Source of the DNA: Hysterangium stoloniferum
Taxonomy: Eukaryota; Basidiomycota; Agaricomycetes; Hysterangiales; Hysterangiaceae
Direction: 5' to 3'
DNA: 64,000 nucleotides
Assembly (NCBI GenBank): GCA_015178975.1
Contig: WHVD01000036.1
Coordinates: forward strand, 124,001 to 188,000
The stretch's first letter is position 1. Each line of letters begins with the position of its first letter. The position numbers and the translations under genes are program-made. Below, in pieces: positions 20,252 to 33,237 of the stretch. Below the pieces are notes generated by a model. The model had not been told where the DNA came from, ran no database searches, and saw only the letters and a program-made list of their open reading frames with translations.

Positions 20252-21951
20252 TCACTGCCCGCATTTACATAGGTTCTAGCTCCTTTTCACGACGTATCTT
20301 GGTTTATAATAAGATTGTTTAACCAAGGCAGCAATTTCGAGTTGAAGAAGCTGACGCTCGCCTATTTCTTGAACGCGTCTTTCTTTCTCACGTTTATTTC
20401 ACTAAATATTTGGAACGGGCTTGTCAGAAAAACTATCTAATTGTCGGGTTGACCAATTGTCACTCTGTCAACGTTTAAATGGAGCCTTGCTGAGTATATT
20501 GAATTGAACAGTATTTCGAGACCAAGATCGCCATCCCGGTTTGAGGGTACAAGAGTTAAACATTCATTCGACCTCGATATGAGTTAAATTTGGCACAAGT
20601 ATCCATCTACTCCGATTGGACTATGTGAGCGAGCTTTCATAGACCGACCTCCATGGGCTAAAGTCTGTCATACATATTTTTTTTCAAAATCATAGCATTG
20701 TGTGTACCCCCAAAACGTCTCGGAAGACAAGCAGTCCTGGCAGCCTTTACAAAAGAGATACCCCACCTGAACCACCCTCTTTTAAAACCATATCATCTCG
20801 CTTTCAGCTTGTCACTGTTTGTATATTTACCATGTCTGTCAGGGATACTACTGAAATTCACATGATCTCCATACCACCGACCCGCTATGTGACAGGTCAC
20901 CGTCCTGGTACATGTGGCTGATAACGCCAATGAACATACCCAAAAACAGGAGAGTAGGCCTAAATCTGGATATTAAATCAGGGGGCCGAATCATCTGGTG
21001 GCAACGTATACGCTCGAAGATATCAAATTTCTTCTATTCTTTTCCACTGCCTCTCCGTTTTTGGTATCACCTGCCGGTCATATTGGCTTGTAAATTGCGA
21101 AAATTACACGGCGGATCCTCACATCTTTCATTAGTGTCGCGAAAGTTGCTCTATTCTTGTTCAACTTCATATCACAGCCTGACGATCCACTTGATATCGG
21201 TCTCGCTCCTTCAAAGCCGTTTTTATGACGAATGCTCTCATCCTGCCCAGAACGTTAAGGGGTAATATATCCCAACGACGAGGCTTCGACGGTGTCTGAT
21301 CGCATGTCCTTGGCCGTGCTTCGAATTGTATGCCGACTAACTACAATGGTCAATAACCCCTCCTTACTAGTAGTTTGCGTTGGAATGTCGTGCAGGGAGT
21401 TTCTCTATCATTTTGCGTTTGGTATAAGGTATATTGTCTCCCCGATGCTGATAATTCGCAGAAATTCACGAATTTGTCAGTGGCTCACGGAATAGTACAT
21501 ATTATAACGTTATTTGGCACGCTGCCATTTCTCGCGATTGACTCTCCAATTTGAGAGCTGAGTCTTCTAAGCGGAAGAATCTCCGACCGGTTCCGCCATT
21601 CTAACATGTATGCTAAGGATACACCGTAACCTGCTCTTTACGAAGTGTCAGGAAGGATACGCCATCGGTCTTTCCGTATATCCCCTACTTCCACCGCGGC
21701 TGCACTGCTTCCGCAAAATGAATATTTACTTCTGATAAGAAACTTCCTAGCATATGGACATCGTAGTCGGTCACATATGGCTCTATCACGAAATGAGCTG
21801 AATGGGCGCATGTATACTTGATATTCAGTCCACATAAAGGAAAAACTGATCCTGCGGCTGGAAAGACACCCGTTGGACTCCCTCTTAGACACGTTACTCA
21901 TTGGCTCTCACTTTGCTCGTCGTCCGCTACGCCATCGTTTAAGCTATCACC
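20252..21951. other. Intergenic and transporter promoter
   Basis: Short overlapping open stretches (20700-21265 plus, 21638-21901 minus) show no family signature. I see no repeat. The right end would hold the promoter of the sugar transporter. Confidence 0.4.
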
Positions 21952-24521
21952 ATGGGTGCTGGAGTCGTCCCTATTACCGAAGAATCCCACTACGCGCACT
22001 TAATTGATAAGTCGAGGCCTTGGTACACGAAATCACGTATGTAGACAATGGCTCTAGTTCGCCGCTCGTATAAACTCATCTTGCTTTATTGTCAGGACTG
22101 ATCGCCCTCAATGCATGTATCTTGCTGCTCTTAATCACATCTTCTACAAATGGATACGATGGTAGCTTATTTTACTTGAACCATAATATTTTCTCTGAAT
22201 CATTGTTTTCTGATAGGGAGCATGATGAGTATGTGGAATGTTCTGCGTTGATGGGTAACCTTTTGTAACCATGACCGTTTTTTAGACGGTCTTCAATCTT
22301 TAATTCAATGGAAGTCGGCCTTCAACTTCCCCTCCAACTCAAAAGTGCCGTAACTTGTCCCATCGTTACCAGAATTATTTTACTCACAGCCCATCTAGCT
22401 GGGTTTGTTGAACGTCATTCAAGTATGACTTGAATCATACGTTTCCAAGCTATAGTACCTTATATTCCCCTCAGAATATTGGATCCTTAGCGGGATATCC
22501 ATTTGCTCCATATATGTCTGATGGTGTTGGTAGGAAACGGACTATTCTCCTCGGCGCTGCTATCATGACGGCTGCCACTATCATCCAGACAGCGAGCCAG
22601 AATATCGGGATGTTCATAGGCGCACGCTTTTTGAGTATGTGATTATATCTTCTATTCCTGTAAATCCTCCTAACTAGTCGATTGTAGTTGGTTTTGGTTT
22701 GACTTTCTGTGCCAACGCTGCCCCCCTCCTTGTATCCGAGATTGCGTACCCGCCCCAACGCGCTGCCTTGACTTCATCGTACAACTCTCTTTGGTACTCT
22801 GGATCGATCGTGTAAGTCTTGAGAAGGTATCTAAAACGCATTCCTACTAATCTCGTTTATCAAAATTAGCGCCGCATGGACAGTGAGTATTGGGACAAAT
22901 AGTTTTGTGAATGAGGTCCGATGACCGAAGCGATGTCATAGACCTACGGCACATTCCGCATTGCAAGCAGTTGGTCTTGGAGAATCCCCTCCGCTTTTCA
23001 AGGGTTACCCTCGGTACTCCAGCTTCTGCTTATCTGGTTCGTCCCGGAATCTCCACGTTGGCTCATAAGCAAGGGAAGGTAAGCAAATACAGCGGTGTAC
23101 CTAGTGAAACCTCTGCTAAATATATTTCTTTGAGAGAACAAGAAGCGACAGAAATAATTGCATACTACCATGCCGATGGAAATGAGTGCGTCACTTATTG
23201 ACCAATTGAACTTGAAAGCTCCAACGCTATTTATTATTAGAGAGAATCCTCTTGTGACATATCAAATCGAAGAGATCAAAAATGCCATCTCTGTGGAGAA
23301 CCACGCAACCGAGAACGTAGGATACAAAAGCCTCTTCAAGACGGTTGGAAATCGTCGTCGTCTCAGGGTCATCATCGCTCTCGCGTTCTTTTCCCAGTGG
23401 TCAGGAAACGGCTTGATCAGCTTCTACCAGAACAAAGTGTTTGATGCTCTCGGTATTTCCGGAACCGGGACTCAATTGCTCATCAACGGCATTCTTCAAC
23501 TCTGGAATCTCGGGATTGCGCTTGTGGCCTCCGCCCTCGTTGAAAGTGTAGGAAGGCGCAAGTTATTCATTTGCTCTTGCGTCGGAATGTTGTTGGCTTG
23601 GACTGCGCAGACTGTCTGTTTTGCGGAGTTTTCGGCCAATGGAAGTGCACAAGCTGCTCATGCGTTCATTGCGTTCATCTGTAAGCGACACCCTTGCTTT
23701 TTGTTATGAGGAAATAATTGACTCCAAAACAAATGGTATATAGTCCTCTTCTATGCGGCTTACGATGCGAGTCCCCGTTTAAAAGTCTGTGTTTTTGTAA
23801 TTAACGCACTGGCTGCTAGATTGCTTTCACACCCTTGATTGTATCGTGAGTCACTACTTGAATAGTTTCTCTATGATTGATTCTAAATTCTGGAACAGTT
23901 ACACTATAGAAATTCTTCCCTATGCTGTCCGTGCGAAGGGCTTCAACATTTTCAGCTTTACAATATCACTCTCTTTAATTCTTAACCAGTAAGCTTTTAA
24001 TTACTCATTTCGGTGACTCTGTCAGATTACTACGGCCTGTAGATACGTTAATCCTTTAGCATTAGCAAGAATTGGCTGGAAGTACTATGTCAGTATCCTC
24101 CCTGATATTTTCGGACAAACAGGAATGCCAAATTCGCTCCATTTTCTTTTAGCTCTTCTACCTTGTTTGGCTCGTAATTGAGCTCATCTTTGTCTTGAGA
24201 TACGTTATCGAAGTAAGACACAGAAATCACTTTGTCGTTATGCAAGCTGACGCTGACATGGGCTCTCAGACGAAGAACGTGAGTAGTCATTTCTGACATT
24301 AATCTCACGTATCGGTAACGACATGCATCCCACTAGCGGACTCTGGAAGAAACCGCCGTGTTAGTTTGTCCAGCGCCTTCCACTGTGTTTGTGTTGCTTA
24401 AACCTATCATTTTAGACTTTTCGACGGCGATGACGAGCTAGAACAGGCCGCCCAAATCGTGGAGGCACACGTGCAGAACGCTAAAAGCGATGAGGCTCCA
24501 AGCAACGAAAAGACTCACTAG
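21952..24521 (+). CDS. MFS sugar transporter, 19 exons
   Basis: Splicing 18 short introns gives a sugar-porter-family permease of the plasma membrane with 12 predicted helices. Hallmarks in order: TNGYDGSMMNGLQ in TM1, SDGVGRKRT after TM2, GARFLIGFGLTFCANAAPLL, VSEIAYPPQRAALTSSYNSL, PESPRWLISKGR in the central loop, QWSGNGLISFYQNKV in TM7, VESVGRRK, IEILPYAVRAKGF in TM10 and IETKNRTLEE after TM12, then an acidic tail ending SNEKTH. The set resembles fungal lactose/hexose permeases (proton symport); the substrate is not determined. Intron 12 (23767-23819) has a GC donor. Exon 17 is a 9-nt microexon (24270-24278, TKN). Intron 18 uses donor GTTAGT inside a codon of TAVLFDG. Confidence 0.92.
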
Positions 24522-26154
24522 ACACTTCATTCTTTTCGTCCCCCAACGACAGCTTGCATTATTCGAAATTCTTCATCGGTTCATTGAGAAATAGAATGGT
24601 TCCCACCCGACCTTTTGGGGTATCTTCCTTTTACACTGTAGGGGTATAACCATGAATTGATTCATGTACATTGAAATGCAGAGGTTTTGCCTTGCTGTAT
24701 AGCGCTTTGAGGTGTGATTCATTAAGTAGGGTATTATGTAAGAGTCGTGCACGAAATCTGATAAATGGATCGTATGGCATCCCCTACTCATTTTTACTTT
24801 AAACTTTAGGAGTTAAATGAACTTGAAAATGAAAATTTTGTGGAAGAATCATTACATGATAAATTTGTCAAAATTCATATAACAGGCATATCTTCTTCAT
24901 TCATAAGCCTTCCTAAAACCCCATTGTTTGTGAAATTTCACAGAAATATATTATCCAAAGTGGAAAATTCTAAACCTATTGTAGAACCATCCTTTATCTT
25001 AAGAACAATAGGAGTAAGAATATTCTCTTCAAGTATTTCTGGAGAGGATTACAAATTATATATTTTTTAAAATGCGGCTATAACCTGTGGTTCATGATCT
25101 TTGGTAGTATAAAACCTCGTTTAAATATTTTAGGGTTGATAGTTTACAACGAGTCAATGATAATTGATATAGGTGAATTATTGTAACAAATGTTTATTTT
25201 GGCATCGACATCTGGCTTCTTGCCCTTCTTGAGTACTTATTTTAATTCTTTGAGAGGGAGTCTGGGGGAACAGCTTGGTAAGAGAACCTCTGGTAAGCCT
25301 GTGACGTATGAGATCTGGTGACAGCATGTCGAATCGCAACAATCAACTGTGAACTCTGGTTGTGATACTAAAGGATGGGTGTGTGGGTTAAGATCCATCA
25401 TTGGCGATTGGCACACCTCTTGTGAAGTATTGGAATGAAGGGACTTAAATTTGCCATAGTCATGATTGACAGATGGAATTTCCCACAGAACGGCGAGATG
25501 GGCCATTCCGGATTTGGACATAGAATCATGAGAATTCAGGCGGGAGCTTGAGAAGATTGGTGACGATGAGCGAATCGACACCCTTATTAGCTAGATGTTG
25601 CGAGCTTTCTTTGTGTAGCAATATTACTAATAATGACTATTGAGTTCTTGGCAAAAAGCGGTTTTTTTCAGGTTGGAAGATTGCTTTTCATCAAGATTTC
25701 TTTGGCGCACGTTGTTGGTTTTTTGTTTCACCTAGCTTACAGCTGTCGCCGGCTCAAATTCTAAACTTATATTTGCTCTGACATCATGATGTGTCACCCT
25801 CCCCCTGAACCCCATGCGAACTGCCTGATATTCGCGGAGACTCAATTTCTGCCGCAAAAACCGAATTATGTTGTGTGGCAAGCACTACGTACCCATGCAC
25901 AGAGACGTATAACTCAAGAAATGCTGGGAACACGCGATCCCAAAAGCCAGGTTTTGCAAGAAGCTTAACCTCATAGTCTAACCAGTAATTTATAAGTTTG
26001 TGTCTAAGAAAAACTATAAGCTTAGAAAGCATAGTAAACCATATCGTTGACAATTTAAGTGGAAAATCTGGAGTGTGGAGAAACGATCTGCCGATGAATG
26101 ATTGATGTGTCGTTATATACGTGCAGTTACACCGACGTGAATCATTCTAAATAT
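24522..26154. other. Intergenic with unassigned open stretches
   Basis: 24840-25070 (plus) is an AT-rich 76-codon stretch with ordered composition (SFISLPKTPLFVKFH) that differs from its neighbours; family unknown. 25237-25581 (minus, 114 codons) and 25786-25968 (plus) are open but show no signature. No repeats recognised. Confidence 0.35.
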
Positions 26155-29100
26155 TTATGAAGGCTTGTTTAAATTCAAAGCGAGGGATACATACTCATCT
26201 GCAGCCGTCATCCAGTTTGCGGTCTCAGGGAAGATTGTAACTTCATCAAAAAGTCAAAACATTTCATCAACAGGGAAAAGAGTCGTACTAACCGAGACGA
26301 TGATACAGGAACTCAATCAAACCTCGCCGAACGCCATTTACGACATAATTGACGGGCTTGAAACTTTGAGAGAACTCAACACGTTTACTCACAACATTGT
26401 AGTGTGGGACACTGAATGAAAAATGTCGGTAACAATTGAAGCAGATGAGTAATAAATATGCCTACATATGTGTCGTGCGCTTCGCGGCCTCCCTGATCTC
26501 CTGAATTGCATCTTCCAAGTCATGAGGGTCGCCACCAACTCTAGCACGTTTCTCCAAAGTGCAGATATCTCTTATGATGACGTTGATGTCTACATCGACC
26601 TCCTCCTTAAACCCGCGTTGATATGTGACACCATAGAATCCTACACAGAGCGAGCATGAGAGAAAATAATGAATAAGGCAAAGAGTTACATACCATCGAG
26701 GGAGCGGACTTTGTCTACAATAAACCGCTCGTCAGGATTAACACGTGCGACAGAGAGGACACGAATAGACAAGAAAATCTATCGAAGAATCAGTTTATCG
26801 AGTCTCGGCATGAAAATTTAATAACTCACGACGACACGAGGCAACGCGGGATACTGTCTCAAAAACCCAACAAACGTGTGAGGGATTCCTTTACCGCTAG
26901 CAAACTTGTGGAAGACTGCCAGGATCGGGAGAACAGCGAGTTGTGTAGAGGGCTGACCATTGTCATCGGCGAGGTAAAGCGCCGGCCTAGAACCGACGCT
27001 AGGGACAAGAGACGGTCCGGCATTGTTCTTTTCGATCTCGTGAGAGTCGTCGTTTGTGCTGGCCTTCTCTCCAGCGTCAGCGGGAATTATGAAGTGACGG
27101 AGGTTCTTCCTGTTAGCCCCATCGAATTTTTCCTCCAGGCCCTAAAAGAGGTTTAGAGAATAAACATATAAGTGAAGGTTCAAGCCTACCCTAGCCCACG
27201 TCCAGAATATCATAATAGTCAATCTGGGATGACGTGTCAGACATGTTATAGATGATGAGATTGAACAAGCCTTACAAGATGAGACCGATCATCAGGGGGA
27301 CCCATGCACCAAGAGGAACTTTTTTCAATGCCGCACCGAAGAACAGACCTAGCATCATTTTGTTAACTCAATGATTTTTTATGATTATAGAGGTATATAT
27401 ACCGTCGAAAAATCCGAAGAATATAAACAACGCGATACTTGCAACCAAAGGCCAACGTTTGACGTAGTGAGATTGCAAGGCCATCAGGGTTGTGGTCACG
27501 AACATGACGGTGGCGACAGCGAAACTACAAAGCAGGTGAGAGGAGAGGACGAAGTATATGAAATGTATGTGTATTACCCGTAGGCATTGGTCATATTAGC
27601 CAGATTCTTGAACACGCCAACGAGGATGAGGGTACCAATGGCGACTTAAAGTAACGAAGATGCATCAGGCCAAATGTATAAGATAAATTCATTTGACATA
27701 CGGAGCCAGTTGGCAGCAGGAATGTATATTTGACCTTGAACGCTGTCCGAAGTGTGAATCATGCGTAACCTACGATGATAGTATGAGTATGTGAATTATG
27801 GAGAAAATAATTATCAAGGACATACGGTGGGAAACTCTTCATGTTCATAAGTTGTTGGGCCTATCATACCGTTAGAGGAGTATATAATAGTAAATAAATA
27901 ATTGAAAACAATACCAGTGAAAAAGTTGCAGTGATCATAGCTTGGGAGGCGACAAGCTGCAGAGCATGCTGAATACTATTGAGATTTCAACTAGGATGGG
28001 GCCACGTACCGTAGCCAAGATAGCAAAGACATACATGACCCTATATTAAAACATTGTTTTTATAGTGAAAATACAGAGTGAGTATCAACATACCAGAACA
28101 ATGGTCCATTAACAGGTCCAGGGATAGTGTCGTAAAAAACATTGGAAAGAACATTCTCTTGATCAACGACGAGTCTCGCACCCTGCCCAAGATAGGCAAG
28201 TAGTAAGGCAGGATACGTGACGAAAGCGAAGGACAATTGAATCGACAGCATGTTAAACTGGCCGAGACTGTTGCCCACAAGTAAAACGAGTGGGTGTACT
28301 ATCGAGAAAAACAAATTGCGTGCGCCTTACTTGGCAAATAGTGCTTCAGAACCGGTTACAGCTAGAAGAACACCAGCGAGGAGGTCGAAGTTCTTTGTGC
28401 GGATGAACACTGTTTGAACAAAATGAATTATTGACAAGAAATGGGTACGGGTAGGGAGGGACCATACATGCGACAGCGCGCGAGGGGTCAAATGCACGGA
28501 ATATACCAGGAAACTTGGTTATATTCACAATACCAGTGATAGCAAGTAGGATAAACCATATGGTAGTGACTGGGAAGAAAATCAGATATATAAAGAGAGG
28601 GGCAGCCCTAAACCTACTCGGCGAGAACGCAAATGACAGTTTAGCCGTTCCAAACCTCTGAACCAAAAAAAGCGCGACAAGAAAAGCAATGGAGATGGGA
28701 ATTATGTTTTTCGATACGCTGGGGACAGCGACGGCGATTCCGCCCACGGCGCTGGTCACGGAGACCGCGGGAGTAAAGATACCATCAGCCAACGTCAAGC
28801 TCGTTCCGAAAAGGGCCTTGAAGCGTAAATAAGAACCCCACATGCGCTCACGAGGGAGGAACTACACACCCATGGTAAAAGAACCCATTTGAAGCGCAAC
28901 AAGCTGTTCTTCTTGTTTTGGTTATTGTAGGAATCTCCGGTAAGCATGCGGTCCTCCTCCGCTGTTGCATGGGTGGGAGGAATGAGACCGTGATAGAGTG
29001 CAAAACAACCACCTTCGCCCTCAGACGTGCCGAAACGAAGAGCGACGAAGACCTGCCGCCCGCACACTCTAAGAAAATGATCATGCCATCAAACGAGCGA

Positions 29101-29399
29101 TGACATACGTATTTGAGGAAGGGAAGGATCGTGAGAGCCCATATGATACAACTTATCCCTCCAATGACATCGTCCTTGGACGGCGCAGGCCCAGAAGCAG
29201 GCCATATACCGTTCAGTACATAGAGAGGGGACGTTCCAATGTCACTATATATGATGCCTGGAATGGTATGAGACACACTAACACAATTCTTTGTGGATCA
29301 AAAATGCTAACCAAGTGTCTGAAAGCTCAAGGCGAGGAGCGGTAATCCCCTGAGTTGCGGCGAGTGTCTCGCACCCTCGATATCGACCGTTTTGCTCAT
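26155..29399 (-). CDS. HAK1: High-affinity potassium transporter, HAK/KUP
   Basis: Twenty exons on the minus strand. The N-terminus MSKTVDIEGARHSPQLRGL leads into LSFQTLGIIYSDIGTSPLYV, the HAK/KUP/KT signature, then VIGGISCIIWALTILPFLKY, GTSEGEGGCFALYHGLIPP, LADGIFTPAVSVTSAVGG, GIFRAFDPSRAV, VTGSEALFANLGQFNMLSIQ and SFAFVTYPALLLAYLGQGA. About 12 membrane segments are followed by a cytoplasmic C-terminal domain ending near VPHYNVVSKRVEF ... LNLNKPS. HAK proteins take up K+ against steep gradients, probably with H+ or Na+, at the plasma membrane. Most introns are 47-66 nt with GTATGT-like donors. Individual exon borders were set by phase and family conservation; a few may be off by some codons. 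I see no disabling change. Confidence 0.93.
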
Positions 29400-30467
29400 G
29401 ACAGTGAGGGAGGGCAAAGGTGGAAGTGGGAGAAGGGATATCTGCAAACACAGCTATCTTTCGGGGCTTTTAAGCCAGACCGCCTAAGGTCAGGGCACAT
29501 GCTCCCTGGGGTCCCATGTAATTATTACACGGAAAGACAGGACCGACTAAGACAAGGTCGGATCACAGACGGGCATCAGAACTTGTCAATATCGGTAAAG
29601 TCTCTGCCCAAAGACCACTAGTACAGCCTGGACAATACATAGACAAATAGCCTTGTAACACTCGCGTCCACACCAGCAAATACTTGGTAACCATAAACAG
29701 TATGGGTGGAAATTTTAGAATTATTCTTGGCTCCAACATTTGTGATGGTAACAATTGCGAGAATAATGATAGTATTAGTCTTTGGCGCCCATTTTCAAAG
29801 AAACCAGACAAATGACGTCTCAAATCAAATCCTTCCATCAACGCACTTTCAACATTTTTCTGCCAACTAACAGCAAACCCAGGACAACTTAACATAGCAT
29901 CTCATTTTGGAAAAGGAAAAAATGGACAAATCTGGTCTTAGACACAACACAATGCTACCCGCCTCGGGGAAGTGGTGACCCGAACCAAGTCAAAGAACTC
30001 ACACAGACAAGGAACATACCAAATGCCCAACTCAATTACCATACATCTCATACTATGATTATTCTGTGTATTAAGACTATGTAGCAAAACGGGAAAGCTG
30101 AGGGGCGTGAAAAGAGCATCTGTGAATGTTCGTTGGGTGCGACCGTCCACTGAGGTAACAGAATCAGGGTAAAATCCAACTGCGACGGACGCGCGTCTAA
30201 AGTGGGGGTCGCGTATGAACTGGTCGAGGCATGGCAGGGGGAGTGTACAACAGCACAGCGCGCGACACATAAATTAAAGATGAGACGCGGGGTGGAAAGA
30301 ATGATGCAGGAAAGGAGCGTGGATGCGAGTGGTTGTACGTCTTGAATGCGATGTATGATTAACTGTCCGTGGAGCAGTGGAAAAAAAGAGATTCGTCCAG
30401 AGAAGAAAAGGAAAGAAAAAAAAAAAGAAAAAACATCAATCCGTAAGTCCGATCCGGGGGGTTGAGC
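29400..30467. other. Intergenic between HAK and KRE6 genes
   Basis: Promoter of the HAK gene on the left and 3' flank of KRE6 on the right. 29938-30270 (minus, 110 codons) contains DPHFRRASVAVGFYPDSV, which looks protein-like, but I cannot place it. An A-rich run lies at 30390-30435. Confidence 0.35.
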
Positions 30468-33237
30468 CTAACACCCGTCATACTAGCGAATTATACCCAC
30501 ATCAGCTTACTGGGCCCCACACCGGATAAGGGGACGGAGACCAACCTTTGAATTCCTTGGCCAAGAGTACCCCGCGTGTATGCCCGTACTTGGATCTCCG
30601 CTCCAAAATGTAAGATTTGGATCTGCACATACGTTGTTTCTGTTTGAGACCCCCAAGACATCTCAACAAATAAACACCCACTTGTGTACGCTTCCATATG
30701 ATTGGCAATATAATCGGCAGTTGGATACGCGGGAGGGGAGCAACCAATATTTTTTTTATCTGTACGCTGATAAACTCTAATATAGTCAATGAGAAGATCG
30801 CCAGGGAACGTCATCGCGGTCAGGTCGACGGGTTGAAATGACTCTATAGAAAGATTATGAATATAATAAATGACAATAATAAAAAAGTATAAAAATAAGC
30901 CCACGAGACATGCCCAAATTTAGAACGATTGACTAAGCGTGTGAAACGTGCGTGAGTAACAATGGATAACTATCGATCAGGCGCGTACCATGGGCTCCAC
31001 CGCGATCTGTCGTTGCGAAATTTCTGTGAGAGGATCCGCAGGAATCACTTGCGATGTAACGGCGTAGCTTGGGGTACCGTCGACTTGCCATGTGATATAA
31101 CCCGCGTTATCATCATTGGGATCACCGAAATATTCGAAACCTAGTGCACGTCAGCTAATGAGAGAGAGCCTGAAGACACCATACCGAATGAAATAAACTC
31201 AGCCCCTGTCCCAAAGTATGCTCGTTCGGGGACAGTCGTCAAAGCTGTGACAGCTTGTTGCCTAGATGATATTAACGATTATCAGCATCGACGTCCACAA
31301 GTTCCCATAAGTGCAAATAATCCACGAGCGCTTACAGTGCACTGCCTTGATACGTGTTTTGTGCCGTTATGGCTGGATTGAAAAACGTCGCCTGGCCCGT
31401 TCCATTCGGAGAGATATAATCATGGGAGAAGGGAGCAAACTGGGCAGATTGGGATACTTTCCCGCCATCTCCGAGCTTGTTCTTTTGTGCCTCGAAGACA
31501 TCAATTTCAGGTGCCCCACGGCCTACAGAAGGACTAGGACCTGGATGCTCGCTTCCTGAACATGTGCAGGCTCTAGAGGGAGCATAAGATGGGCTCTCGT
31601 GTCAATTTCAACATGAGCAACGTACGAAACTCTTTGACCGGGTAACCAACTCAGTTCAAAGTTGTACTTGTCCCGACCATAATCGGTGTGCAGCGCTGCG
31701 GCGGGGCCTTGCTTATCCGCGTTCGTTTGGTTGGGGAATGTACCAACATCACAAGCATTGTAGCTGCAAACTCATTCCTAAGTAGCGAAAAGGCGACAAC
31801 AATACACTATACGTACGAATAGGGCCATAGACCGTCTGTGGATGCACCGTAGCCCGGTCGTCCAAGATTTCCCATGAGCCATACACCAGGCCACTGTGGA
31901 GGGGGTTAGAAGGCGATGGCACGAGTGAGAAGCAAACTTACATATCCTGCAACATTGCTACTAGTACCCGGGAATGATACCGACACTGCAAGACAAAGGT
32001 TAGCAATGCAAAGATACAGGTGGTAGCTAAAGTCACTCACCTTCAATATAACCACCTGTGAAACAGAATTTGTTCCAGCTCTGAAGCATCGCTGACTTCC
32101 AACTGAGTCCGTGGTTTGTCGCTGGATCAGCGGCATCCAGACGAAGGCGTAAGCTTCCGTTAACCGTTGTGGCTTGTTCTACAGCGCTGTGAGCCGCAAA
32201 CGCTAAACACTTTGACAGGAATGCTCACCTGGCGAATACCATTCCATGTCCTGGGTAGCGCCGTACCAGATATCTACCGCCTCCCAGAATGGATCATCAC
32301 CCGGCCAAAACGTGCGACCATCAACATTGAACTCGTCCGAAAAGACCAATTCGTAGTCGTGGCCGTCCCAGCCTTTGCGTGCCATGACATCAGCCGGCGT
32401 GTGCACATCGACGAGCGAGGGGAAGTTGGTCAAAACCGGGACTTGGCCAGTGCCATTCACTTGAACATTATTGTCGATGGCCAGATTCCGCTTGTTCGAC
32501 CGTAGGAAGGTGATGATAGGATAAAGAGTGAAAAGACAGACGAGTGCGATGACGAGAAGGATGAGGACGGTGATGTTGAAACACCCTCGGAGATTGAAAG
32601 CCGAAAACCGTTTATCGTGGTCTAATGTCTCCGGATCATGCATAATGTCTTCTGCATCCGGCGGCCCGTTTTGGTCCTGACTGGGATCATACGCGTACGC
32701 AAGAAAGGCACCCTTCCCGCCCGTGCCGAACTTTTCTGTGGGGTATTTAGAGCCAGAAGGGACGCTGTGTAGTGATAGACCTGAATCAGAGCCCATGCTG
32801 AATCGATCCCGTGGATGCCGAGACGGGGACACGCGGGGATCGTCGTCCAAAGGGTCGGAGTCGGAAGCTAGTCGGTACAACAGCATGCTTCCCCGCGAAC
32901 CTACAGACGATTCTCGTGCACCTAGAAAAGGATATCCGCCTGGACCGACACCCAGCGGCGTATAGGAATCATCATGACCCATCCGCGACATGCTCCCGCG
33001 AGATTCTGGCCGACTCGATGAAACATTTGGGTTTAACGGGGAGGAAACATAAGAGGGTTGGCGAGAGGTCGATGCTAGCAGGGGCTCATTTGGACTGTGA
33101 CCTGCCATAGGCGAGATTGGGGTTGCAGGGAGGGGATGTTCTCTATCATTCTGACCTCCACCGCTGCTACTTCCACTATCTTGGGACAGCGGGGTTGGTG
33201 ACCTAGACGCGAATGGATCTGGAACTGGTGAAGACAT
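30468..33237 (-). CDS. KRE6: KRE6/SKN1 beta-1,6-glucan synthesis protein
   Basis: Starts at 33237 ([18 protein letters not shown]) and ends KYDGC-stop at 30468, about ten exons. A long Ser/Gly/Pro-rich cytoplasmic tail is followed by one membrane anchor ([20 protein letters not shown], about 32520-32580), making a type II membrane protein of the ER/Golgi. The luminal domain is GH16-like: [66 protein letters not shown] and the catalytic-type EIDVFE (ExDxxE, about 31491-31508). The C-terminus [20 protein letters not shown] and [12 protein letters not shown] is diagnostic of KRE6/SKN1. These proteins are needed for beta-1,6-glucan in the wall. An upstream ATG is absent in frame, so M at 33237 is the start. 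Confidence 0.94.

Noticed and set aside
32167-33110. Plus-strand open readings of 80-112 codons
   Set aside because: They are antisense to the KRE6/SKN1 first exon and rich in shadow codons.
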